NCBI GenBank assembly: GCA_030949985.1
Contig: JAUZRX010000081.1
Coordinates: forward strand, 1-64,000
Reading direction: 5' to 3'
DNA from: Acidobacteriota bacterium
Lineage (GTDB): Bacteria > Acidobacteriota > Polarisedimenticolia > J045
DNA length: 64,000 nt
Each line of letters begins with the position of its first letter. Positions within the stretch are counted from its first letter, which is position 1. The notes beneath the pieces are model-generated. The model was not told where the DNA came from. It worked only from the letters and a program-made list of their open reading frames with translations, and ran no database searches. The position numbers and the translations under genes were made by a program. This document shows, one piece after another, positions 1 to 7,018 of the stretch.

Positions 1-1
1 C

Positions 2-103
2 GAGGTGGACCTGCCGCCGACCTGGGAGGCGGTCTATCGCCGCCGCCTGCCCTTCCCGTCCCACCTGGAAGTCAAGCCCCACGACCTGAAGAACGCTTTC
101 TGA
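2..103 (+). CDS. C-terminal end of an unknown protein (partial)
   Basis: An open frame enters from the left edge and stops at TGA 101-103. Only 33 residues are visible, ending in PHDLKNAF. Codon use is high in GC at third positions, as in the other genes here, so this is probably the end of a real gene. The fragment is charged and proline-rich, with no motif I recognise, so no function can be offered. The next gene starts 239 bp downstream behind its own promoter-like element, which suggests a transcription boundary. Confidence 0.5.
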   Translation, partial: EVDLPPTWEAVYRRRLPFPSHLEVKPHDLKNAF

Positions 104-276
104 GCGCGCCCGGCCGGCCCGGCCGATGGATCCCGGGGCGCCCCCGCGCCCGGCGGCGCCGGGAGGGGGGGCCTGCGGGCGCCGCCGGGCCGTCACCGGC
201 TGGCGAGGGGGGGCTGCGGGGCGCGCTCCGGGGGGCCGGCGCCCGGCGGGAGGGCCCCCCCCGGCCGGGCAGCCGG

Positions 277-309
277 GAACAACATTGTTCGCTCCACGGT
301 GGGTATAAT
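277..309 (+). promoter_or_regulatory. Dyad operator candidate and -10 element before the XdhC-like gene
   Basis: A 6-2-6 inverted repeat, GAACAA-CA-TTGTTC, lies at 277-290. A perfect TATAAT follows at 304-309, 34 bp before the ATG at 343. The dyad sits where a -35 box would be expected, and no good -35 hexamer is visible, so a regulator could bind here. The AT-rich island stands out in very GC-rich surroundings. GAAC-N6-GTTC resembles, but does not match, the GAAC-N4-GTTC SOS box of Firmicutes. The binding protein is unknown. Confidence 0.45.
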
Positions 310-342
310 TGGCCGCCCCCCATCCGCCGGAAACGGCAGGTC

Positions 343-1410
343 ATGAAAGAACTCGCAGACATCCTCGCCGCCTACGACGACGTGGGCCGGTCGGGGCCGG
401 CCATGGTGCTGGCGACCCTGGTACGCACCTTCGGCCCCTGCTACCGCCGCCCAGGAGCGCGCATGCTCCTGATCGAGGGCGGGCACCAGGTCGGCCTGCT
501 CAGCGGCCGCAACGTGGAGAAGGCCGTCCACGCGCGGGCCCGGAGCGTCGCGGAGGCCGGAAGGCCCGAGCTCTGCGTGTTCACCTCGGCGGAGCAGGCC
601 CAGGGTATCGACGCGACGCCGGCGGAGAACCATGTCCTGCTCGAACCGCTCACCGGCGAGCCCGACGAACTGCCGTTGCGGCTGCTGCGCGCATGCCTCG
701 AGCAGCGCCGTACCTACGCGGTCGCCACCGTCTTCGCCAGCAGCGGTCCCGACTGCCCGGCCGCCGGAGCGCGCTGGTTCCTCGACGAGCAAGGTCAGCT
801 TTTCTCGCCCCCCGCCCCGGACGCCATCGACCGCGCCATTCGACGGGACCTGGAGTCCGCCAGCGCGGCCGGAGGGGCGCGGGCCCTGGAGTACGACTCG
901 GATCAGGGCCGGGTGGAAGTCCTGCTCGAACGACTGACGCCACCGCCCGTGCTGACGATCTTCGGCGGCGGTCTCGACGTCTGCCCGCTGGTGAGAATGA
1001 GCAAAGAGCTGGGCTGGCATACCTGGATCGTCGACCCCGACCCGGCCTGTGCCAACAAGGGCCGCTTCGAACTCGCCGACCGGGTCATCGTCGCGCGTCT
1101 CGAGCAGTTCGAGGAGAACCTGCAGATCGACGACCACACCATCGCCATCCTCGCCACCCACAACTTCACCTACGACCTGCGCCTGCTCGCCTGCCTGCTC
1201 GGGCGGAATTGCCGCTATGTCGGCATAGTCGGGCCGCGGGAGCGTTCCGAACGCCTGCTCACGGCCCTGCGCCGGAAATCCCCCGCCCAGGCCCGAAAGG
1301 CCGCGGGGCGGGTCTTCGCCCCGGCAGGCCTCCAGATCGGCGCCGAAACACCGCAGGAAAACGCCCTGGCCATTCTCTCGCAGATACGCGCCCGACTCTC
1401 CGGCCGCTGA
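343..1410 (+). CDS. XdhC/CoxI-family protein
   Basis: The 355-residue protein has the two-part XdhC architecture. Residues about 15-95 match the N-terminal XdhC/CoxI domain. Residues about 200-350 form the Rossmann-like XdhC_C domain, with a glycine-rich FGGGLDV turn, a GIVGPRERSERLL segment and the typical closing GLQIGAETPQENALAIL. Family members help insert or sulfurate the molybdenum cofactor of xanthine dehydrogenase-type enzymes in the cytoplasm. The N-terminal motif normally reads GGCVEG with a conserved cysteine, but here it is SGRNVEKAV, so that cysteine is missing. No molybdenum hydroxylase gene lies nearby in this window, so the partner is unknown. It converges on the RNase gene with only 17 bp between stops. 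Confidence 0.8.
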   Translation: MKELADILAAYDDVGRSGPAMVLATLVRTFGPCYRRPGARMLLIEGGHQVGLLSGRNVEKAVHARARSVAEAGRPELCVFTSAEQAQGIDATPAENHVLLEPLTGEPDELPLRLLRACLEQRRTYAVATVFASSGPDCPAAGARWFLDEQGQLFSPPAPDAIDRAIRRDLESASAAGGARALEYDSDQGRVEVLLERLTPPPVLTIFGGGLDVCPLVRMSKELGWHTWIVDPDPACANKGRFELADRVIVARLEQFEENLQIDDHTIAILATHNFTYDLRLLACLLGRNCRYVGIVGPRERSERLLTALRRKSPAQARKAAGRVFAPAGLQIGAETPQENALAILSQIRARLSGR

Positions 1411-1427
1411 AGCGCGGCGTAGCCCCC

Positions 1428-3446
1428 TTACTCGGCGGCCGCCGGTTCCGCCTCGCCGACGGCCCGCACCCACCACAAGGGACGCGGATGGGGCCCCTCT
1501 TCGGTGTCGGCCCCGAGGGCCGGCAGGGCGGCGAGGGGGGCTTCCTGGCCGCCTGCGGCCGGCGACGGCGGCTCGTCGACCGCCCCCCCAGGCTCCGCAC
1601 CGTTGCCGTCGTTCTTCTTGCGGCGGCGGCGGCGGCGACGTTTCTTCTTCGGCGTCTCGGCGTCGGCCGTATCCGCGTCGCCGGCGTCCACCGCTTCGGC
1701 CTCTTCGGCCGCCACCGCCTCGTCGGGCTTCTGGGCGGAGGCCCCTTCGTCGCCGGCCGAGCCCTCGGCAGCATCGGCCGCGGCACCGGTCTTCTTTTTC
1801 CGGCGGCGGCGACGGCGGCGTTTCTTCTTCGGCGTCTCGACGCCGTCCTGAGCATCTCCCCCCCCCTCGGAGGCGGCGGCCTCGGCTCCATCCTGCTCCT
1901 CTTCGATGGCGGCCATGATCTCGCTGTGTACCGGGGCTGCGACCACGGGCCGATGCTCGGAAGACCGGCTCCGCTCTTCCGTCAGCACTTCCATGTCGTC
2001 GCGCTTCATACCCGCACGCGCGTGCACCACGATGCGAGTCTCGAAACGCTCCTCCCAGCGGGCCAGCTCGCGCCGCTTGGCATTGAGCAGGTACTCGGCG
2101 ACCTCCTGGGGAACCACCAGTTCGATGCGCTCGAGGTCGCCCTTGACCACCCTTGTCTGAAGCCGCCGAAGAACACCCAGCGCCGCGGCCTCGACCGTCT
2201 TGATCGACCCGGTCCCCTCGCAGGTCGGGCAGTCCGTGTATCGCAAGGAGGTCTTGTTGGGGTTCAAGCGCTGCCGCGAAATCTCCATCAGGCCCAGGCG
2301 TGAGATGCGCGTGATGTCGTAGCGCGCCTTGTCCTTCTTCAGCGCCTCCTTCATCGCCTTTTCCACCTGGCGCACGTTCTTCGACTGCCGCATGTCGATG
2401 AAATCGATCACCACCAGCCCACCCAGGTCGCGCAGGCGGAGTTGCCGGCCGATCTCGGCCGCCGCCTCCAGGTTGGCCTTCAGAGCCGTGTCCTCGATAT
2501 GCCCCTCGTGGCGCATCCTGCCCGAGTTGACGTCCACCGACGTCAGCGCCTCCGTCGTGTCGAAGACCAGCGCGCCTCCCGACTTGAGCGGCACGCTGCG
2601 GCGGAAGATGTACTCGATCTGTTCTTCGAGATTGTGCTTGTTGAACAGCGGCCGCTCGCCCTGGTAGAAATGAACGGTCTTCTTCTTGTGCGGCAGGACG
2701 ATCTCGAAGAACTGCTGGATCTCGCGCCAGGTTTCCTCGTCGTCCACCAGAATCTCGTCGATCTCCGGCGTGTAGAGATCGCGGATCGCTCGAATCACCA
2801 GGCTTCGTTCCTGGTAGATCAGCTTCGGCGCGCGGAGCTGGGCCGCCGCCTCGATCTTCTCCCACAAGCGGGTCAGGTACTTGAGATCCCGCTGCAATTC
2901 GGCCTTGGTCGCGGCGGCCCCGGCGGTGCGCACGATCAGCCCGAAGCCCTCCGGCGTCGGCAGACTCTCGAGGGTCTTGCGCAGCTTCTCCCGCTGCTTG
3001 TCGTCCAGCTTGCGTGAAATACCGGCACTCGAATCGTGCGGCGTGAGCACCAGGTAGCGGCCAGGCAGGGAAAAGTAGGTCGAGAGCGTCGGGGGCTTGC
3101 TGCCGTAGGCATCACGCACGACCTGCACGAGCAATTCCTGGTTGCGCTGCAGGTGATGCTCGATGCGACCGCGGGCCTGGTCGCCCCGGGGCGGGTGAAT
3201 CTTGAAGTTCACTTCGTCAAGGGGAAGAAAACCCGCCCGGTCGTCGCCGATATCGACGAAACAGGCCTGCAAGCCCGTATGCACGGTCTCGATCTTGCCC
3301 TTGTAGATGTTGCCCTTCGTCGACCGGTGATCGAAGGTCTCGATTTCAAAGGTTTCGAGCACTCCCTCCGTCACGATCGCCACCCGGCTCTCTTCCGCGT
3401 GGGTGACGTTGATCAACATCAGGCTTCTTTTCTTTTTTTCGCTCAC
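1428..3446 (-). CDS. rng: Ribonuclease E/G family endoribonuclease with arginine-rich tail
   Basis: RNase E/G enzymes cut single-stranded RNA in rRNA maturation and mRNA decay. The N-terminal region (residues about 10-130) is the S1-like domain that opens RNase G. The catalytic core carries D305 in SVDVNSGR and D348 in VIDFIDM, and the zinc-link cysteines C406 and C409 in CPTCEGTG. Each is two positions from its E. coli RNase E counterpart (303, 346, 404, 407). The open frame extends further upstream, but the GTG at 3446 has GGAG 8 nt before it; an ATG at 3419 is the alternative. Beyond residue about 515 comes an acidic, alanine-rich tail with two copies of a basic block, ETPKKKRRRRRRRKK, 60 residues apart, which may bind RNA or partners. 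A radical SAM gene lies 60 bp upstream on the same strand. Confidence 0.93.
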   Translation of the reverse strand: MSEKKKRSLMLINVTHAEESRVAIVTEGVLETFEIETFDHRSTKGNIYKGKIETVHTGLQACFVDIGDDRAGFLPLDEVNFKIHPPRGDQARGRIEHHLQRNQELLVQVVRDAYGSKPPTLSTYFSLPGRYLVLTPHDSSAGISRKLDDKQREKLRKTLESLPTPEGFGLIVRTAGAAATKAELQRDLKYLTRLWEKIEAAAQLRAPKLIYQERSLVIRAIRDLYTPEIDEILVDDEETWREIQQFFEIVLPHKKKTVHFYQGERPLFNKHNLEEQIEYIFRRSVPLKSGGALVFDTTEALTSVDVNSGRMRHEGHIEDTALKANLEAAAEIGRQLRLRDLGGLVVIDFIDMRQSKNVRQVEKAMKEALKKDKARYDITRISRLGLMEISRQRLNPNKTSLRYTDCPTCEGTGSIKTVEAAALGVLRRLQTRVVKGDLERIELVVPQEVAEYLLNAKRRELARWEERFETRIVVHARAGMKRDDMEVLTEERSRSSEHRPVVAAPVHSEIMAAIEEEQDGAEAAASEGGGDAQDGVETPKKKRRRRRRRKKKTGAAADAAEGSAGDEGASAQKPDEAVAAEEAEAVDAGDADTADAETPKKKRRRRRRRKKNDGNGAEPGGAVDEPPSPAAGGQEAPLAALPALGADTEEGPHPRPLWWVRAVGEAEPAAAE
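1621..1659 (-). repeat. Direct repeat, copy A, coding the basic block of the RNase tail
   Basis: This stretch and 1801-1839 are near-identical and lie exactly 180 bp apart. Both encode the TPKKKRRRRRRRKK block of the RNase E/G tail. They differ by a few substitutions in the arginine run and at the end. The period of 60 codons suggests internal tandem duplication of a tail segment. Confidence 0.8.
1801..1839 (-). repeat. Direct repeat, copy B, coding the basic block of the RNase tail
   Basis: Partner of the copy at 1621-1659, in the same reading frame 180 bp away. It encodes the first (N-terminal) of the two lysine/arginine blocks in the protein. Confidence 0.8.
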
Positions 3447-3506
3447 GCGCACATCTCCACGGGAGGTCGGGCCACGCCTCGAGGGCGACGTCACCGCTGA
3501 TTCTCG

Positions 3507-4421
3507 TCATCCTGGTGTCCCCTCGGCGCTCGCGGGATAGATTTCCACGTCCACCGCGGGAAGCGCGGCGCGCACGACACGCGCAATCGCCTCGAGCGCG
3601 ACGGCATCGAGGGCCCGGATCTCCGGACGGGGCGGCCGGCGGGCCACGGTGGTCAGTTGCACGGCCTGCAACCCACCGCCCGCGGCGACCAGCCCGGAGA
3701 GCCTCGCGGCATAGGCTTCGATCTCGCCCACCGCGGGAGCACGCCCCGCCTCTTCGAAGAAAAGGGATTGAATGACGAGGGGACGGCGACGGGCCTCCTC
3801 CTCGATGTTGTCGAGAATGCGGGAAAAGGGAATCTTCGTCACCGCCACGTGGCGGTAGAAGTCCTCCGTACCCGCATCCAGTTTGGCCCACACCCTCCCG
3901 CCGCGGGCGGCGAGGGCGTCGAGCCCCGCGCGCACCCGCGGCCGGTGGAACAGGCTCGCATTGGTGATCAGCGTCATGGGAGTCCCGGGCAGAGAGCGCT
4001 CGATGACGTCCCCGACACTCGTGACCAGTTCCGCCCAGCGCGGATAGCTCGTCGGTTCTCCGTCCCCGGAAAAAGCCACATCCGCCAGCCGCCGATGGGA
4101 GGGGGCGACCCCCTCGAGGGACGCCAGGGCGTCGAGCCGACCGGCGGCGGCGAGGCGGAGGATTTCATCCAGTTCCGCCAGCAGCACCTGCTCGTCGACC
4201 TGCCGCTCCGGCGGCGGCACCGTGCGATCGACCTGGCAGTAGAGGCAGTCAAAGTTGCACACCTTGTCCGGATTGAGATTGATGCCCACCGAAACGCCCC
4301 GGGCGCGCCGGGACAGGACGGCGTAGACGTAGCGCCGCCCTCCGAGACGTCTCGGGTGGCGCGTGAAGCTGAAGGCCTCTCGGCTGCGGGGCCCGGTCGC
4401 AGACCCTCCGGAGGGGCTCAT
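3507..4421 (-). CDS. Radical SAM protein (COG0731-like)
   Basis: The 304-residue protein has the radical SAM cluster motif CNFDCLYCQ near residue 57, the CxxxCxxC that holds a 4Fe-4S cluster and binds S-adenosylmethionine. It is preceded by SVGINLNPDKV, typical of the COG0731 group (relatives of tRNA wyosine synthetase) often annotated simply as radical SAM protein. FSGDGEPTSYPRW fits the SAM-binding GGE-type strand, and TLITNASLF follows the usual barrel layout. The substrate cannot be told from sequence. The stop lies 60 bp before the RNase gene, so the two are probably co-transcribed. GC-rich N-terminal extensions make the exact start uncertain by about 15 codons. Confidence 0.85.
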   Translation of the reverse strand: MSPSGGSATGPRSREAFSFTRHPRRLGGRRYVYAVLSRRARGVSVGINLNPDKVCNFDCLYCQVDRTVPPPERQVDEQVLLAELDEILRLAAAGRLDALASLEGVAPSHRRLADVAFSGDGEPTSYPRWAELVTSVGDVIERSLPGTPMTLITNASLFHRPRVRAGLDALAARGGRVWAKLDAGTEDFYRHVAVTKIPFSRILDNIEEEARRRPLVIQSLFFEEAGRAPAVGEIEAYAARLSGLVAAGGGLQAVQLTTVARRPPRPEIRALDAVALEAIARVVRAALPAVDVEIYPASAEGTPG

Positions 4422-4510
4422 CGAACCCCCACCGTGAGGAACCTCCAGGCCAAGGCGCCCGGCTCGGGGCGCGGGAAGAAACGCACGCTATCTCATCTCC
4501 AGGGCCTTAC

Positions 4511-4516
4511 TATACT
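4511..4516 (+). promoter_or_regulatory. Possible -10 element before the HprK-like gene
   Basis: TATACT at 4511-4516 is a good -10 hexamer in otherwise GC-rich sequence, but no clear -35 box is seen 17 bp upstream. A transcript from here would start near 4523, about 40 nt before the proposed start codon at 4563. Confidence 0.35.
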
Positions 4517-4562
4517 GGCGCCGGCCCCTACCCGGCCAGCCCACCTTCCCCGGGAGGTTCCC

Positions 4563-5645
4563 ATCGACCCCCTCGTCCGTCACATCGACATCCTCGGTTC
4601 CCGGGCCCGGATCCTCACCGATTCGGCGGAACTGTGCCGCGTCCTCGAAGCCCGCCTCGGGGCTTTTCTCACATCGGTCGAGGCCGGCGGCCCCACCATC
4701 GAGGTTCGACTGGATCCGCCGCCGGGGCGGATGACCATCGCCTCCCAGCCACTGGACCTGGATCCCGCGGCCCCGCTGGAACAGGCCTTCGGCGTGATCT
4801 TCAGACACCTTCTCGACCGGGTCGGCGACTACCTGCTGCTCCACTCGGCGGCGTTGAGCGCGGGAGGACGGGCCCTGCTGGTGGCCGGGCCCTCGGGGTC
4901 GGGAAAGACCACCCTCGCGATGGCCCTGATCCGGCGCGGCCTGCGGCTGCTGAGCGACGACATGGCGCCGCTGGGCCTGGCCGACGGGCGGATCCATCCT
5001 TTCCACAAGGCCCCCGGAATCCGACCCGGCGCAGCGGCGAAGCTCGCGGGGGGCGCGACGGGCCCCCTCGATCCGGCCGGGCTCCCCCCCGGCACCCTCG
5101 AAGAGAGCCCCATGCCGCTGGGCGCGGTCTTCTTCATCGGGGGAGCGGGCGACGCAGTCGATCCCACGGCCGCCTATTTCTTCGTCCTGACCTTCTCGGG
5201 CCCTCCCACCGAGGAAGAAATCGCGGCTTTCAGCGCACTGCCGGGTGTCCACCTGGCGGCCCGGGAGGGCTGGGAGATCGTCCTGCGGATCGATCCCCGC
5301 GAGAATGCGACCGAGGCCTTCGAGGCCTGCCTGGCCCGTCACGAGGGCCGGCTCCTCGAGTACGGCACCATCGCCTCGGTGGATCGCTCGCAAGGCGACG
5401 CCCCCAGCGCCCAGACGATCCCGCCCAGTCGCGCCCTGGTGCTGCTGGCCCGTGAGGCACAGAACCGGCGTCGGGCCGGCGCCCTCGAGCAAGGTGCCGG
5501 CGGCGATCGTTGGCTCGCCGGCCTGGCCGAAGCGCTCAGGGACACGCCTTGCTGGAGCGTGGCGGCCGGCTCACCGGACCGGACCGCCGCCCTGATCCGC
5601 GAACTCTTCCTGGGCCCGCCCCGCCCCCGCAAGACAGCGGGCTAG
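4563..5645 (+). CDS. HPr kinase/phosphorylase-like P-loop protein
   Basis: The protein has HprK-type kinase features. There is a short N-terminal beta-rich region, then [27 protein letters not shown]-like sequence with the Walker A P-loop GPSGSGKTT, followed by [11 protein letters not shown], the conserved acidic segment after the P-loop in HprK relatives. Such stand-alone proteins are common outside sugar phosphotransferase operons and their targets are mostly unknown. No HPr or PTS gene is visible nearby. The start is unusual: GGGAGG at 4552-4557 is well placed for ATC at 4563, while the nearest in-frame ATG lies near codon 56 and an upstream GTG (4434) precedes the likely promoter. The start is therefore provisional. 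Its stop interlocks with the convergent cold-shock gene in a CTAG. Confidence 0.7.
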   Translation: MDPLVRHIDILGSRARILTDSAELCRVLEARLGAFLTSVEAGGPTIEVRLDPPPGRMTIASQPLDLDPAAPLEQAFGVIFRHLLDRVGDYLLLHSAALSAGGRALLVAGPSGSGKTTLAMALIRRGLRLLSDDMAPLGLADGRIHPFHKAPGIRPGAAAKLAGGATGPLDPAGLPPGTLEESPMPLGAVFFIGGAGDAVDPTAAYFFVLTFSGPPTEEEIAAFSALPGVHLAAREGWEIVLRIDPRENATEAFEACLARHEGRLLEYGTIASVDRSQGDAPSAQTIPPSRALVLLAREAQNRRRAGALEQGAGGDRWLAGLAEALRDTPCWSVAAGSPDRTAALIRELFLGPPRPRKTAG

Positions 5646-5848
5646 CCTTCCGCGCGGGAGACGTTCTGGGCCTGCAGGCCCTTGTCCGTTTCGACGACTT
5701 CGAACTCGACGGCCTCGCCTTCCGCAAGGGTCCGGAAACCCTCGCCGGTGATGCTGCTGTAGTGCACGAAGACATCGGGTCCGTCGTCCTGGGAGATGAA
5801 GCCGAAGCCCTTCTCCTCGTTGAACCACTTCACTTTTCCTCTTGCCAT
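5642..5848 (-). CDS. csp: Cold-shock domain protein
   Basis: At 68 residues this is the normal length of a CspA-family protein. It has both RNA-binding motifs, KGFGFI (RNP1) and VFVHY (RNP2), within the five-stranded OB fold. The N terminus, [10 protein letters not shown], is typical. The protein binds single-stranded RNA or DNA and acts as an RNA chaperone in the cytoplasm. It stands alone and converges on the HprK-like gene, sharing the CTAG at 5642-5645. AGAGGA sits just upstream of the ATG as ribosome binding site. Its control cannot be judged from the short upstream region. Confidence 0.97.
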   Translation of the reverse strand: MARGKVKWFNEEKGFGFISQDDGPDVFVHYSSITGEGFRTLAEGEAVEFEVVETDKGLQAQNVSRAEG

Positions 5849-6018
5849 GGTCCTCTCACGCTCGGTTTTCCGACCGCCTGCGGAATTCTATCGCCGAACC
5901 GGCCGGCGATGACAGTGGACAAGTATAGAATGGCTTTCGGGCGGTCGGACAGGCCGGAACAGCCCCGGAAGGAGCGCGACCTGGGCTCCCAGGATCATCG
6001 CAGCGGGAGGGAAGCGGA

Positions 6019-7017
6019 ATGACCCAGTGGTACCTGAGTTTCGACGGCAAACAAATCGGCCCCCTCGACGAGGCCGCGGCGCAGGCGCAGGCCCAGGCGC
6101 GTCCCGACGGCCACTGCTGGCGGGAGGGCTTCACCGAGTGGTTGCCCGTCTCCCAGGTCCCCGAACTCGGCGGCCAGGCCTCGCCCCCGGCGCCGCCGGC
6201 CCACCCGCCCCGGTCGAAGGTCGCGGACGAAATCGACTACAAGCTGTTCGGCGAAGACATGCAATTCGTCGAGATCGAACTCGACCCCGGCGAGAGCGCC
6301 GTCGCCGAAGCCGGCGCGATGATGTACAAGGACGCCACGGTGAAAATGGAAACCGTCTTCGGCGACGCCTCCCAGGCCCAGCGAGGCTTCATGGACAAGC
6401 TGGTCGGCGCGGGCAAGAGGCTGCTCACCGGCGAGAGCCTGTTCATGACGGTCTTCACCCACGAGGGGTCGGGCAAGGCCCACTGCGCGTTCGCCGCTCC
6501 CTACCCGGGAACGATCATCCCCGTGTCGCTGCTCGACCACGGCGGCAGGCTGATTTGCCAGAAAGACAGCTTTCTCTGCGCCGCCAAGGGCGTGTCCATC
6601 GGCCTCCACTTCCAGCGCAAGATCCTCACCGGCCTGTTCGGCGGCGAGGGCTTCATCATGCAGAAGCTGGAGGGAGACGGCCTGGCCTTCCTCCATGCGG
6701 GAGGAACAGTGGTCGAGCGCCAACTCGCCCCCGGAGAAACACTGCACGTGGACACGGGCTGCATCGTCGGCATGCAGGAGTCCATCGGCTTCGACATCCA
6801 GCAGGTCGGTGGGATCAAGTCGATGCTCTTTGGAGGCGAGGGCATGTTCTTCGCCACGCTCCAGGGACCGGGCAAGGTGTGGCTGCAATCGCTGCCCTTC
6901 TCCCGCCTGGCGGGCCGCATGCTGGCGGCCGCGCCCCGGGCCGGCGGCAAGCGCCGGGGCGAGGGATCGGTGCTCGGCGGCCTGGGCGACCTGCTCGACG
7001 GCGACGGGAGTTTCTGA
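6019..7017 (+). CDS. AIM24/TIGR00266-family protein with N-terminal GYF_2 domain
   Basis: The 332-residue protein joins two parts. Residues 1-50 ([15 protein letters not shown]...[11 protein letters not shown]) match the GYF_2 (DUF4339) domain, which in many bacteria is attached to membrane or secretion proteins. Residues about 65-300 match the TIGR00266/AIM24 beta-fold, with [20 protein letters not shown] and [14 protein letters not shown]. The biochemical role of the family is not known; yeast AIM24 is linked to mitochondrial membrane organisation. There is no signal peptide, so it is probably cytoplasmic. The ATG has a clear GGGAGGG ribosome binding site. It runs divergently from the cold-shock gene and converges on the S9 peptidase with 1 bp between stops. 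Confidence 0.85.
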   Translation: MTQWYLSFDGKQIGPLDEAAAQAQAQARPDGHCWREGFTEWLPVSQVPELGGQASPPAPPAHPPRSKVADEIDYKLFGEDMQFVEIELDPGESAVAEAGAMMYKDATVKMETVFGDASQAQRGFMDKLVGAGKRLLTGESLFMTVFTHEGSGKAHCAFAAPYPGTIIPVSLLDHGGRLICQKDSFLCAAKGVSIGLHFQRKILTGLFGGEGFIMQKLEGDGLAFLHAGGTVVERQLAPGETLHVDTGCIVGMQESIGFDIQQVGGIKSMLFGGEGMFFATLQGPGKVWLQSLPFSRLAGRMLAAAPRAGGKRRGEGSVLGGLGDLLDGDGSF

Positions 7018-7018
7018 C

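Noticed and set aside
193-2865. Very long open frame on the minus strand (890 codons) across the XdhC and RNase genes
   Set aside because: It lies over two genes with solid motifs and has no domain of its own. In GC-rich DNA such antisense frames are expected because stop codons are rare.
5880-6018. Possible promoter with TATAGA (5924-5929) before the AIM24-family gene
   Set aside because: No -35 box is present at a suitable distance, and the hexamer alone is not enough.
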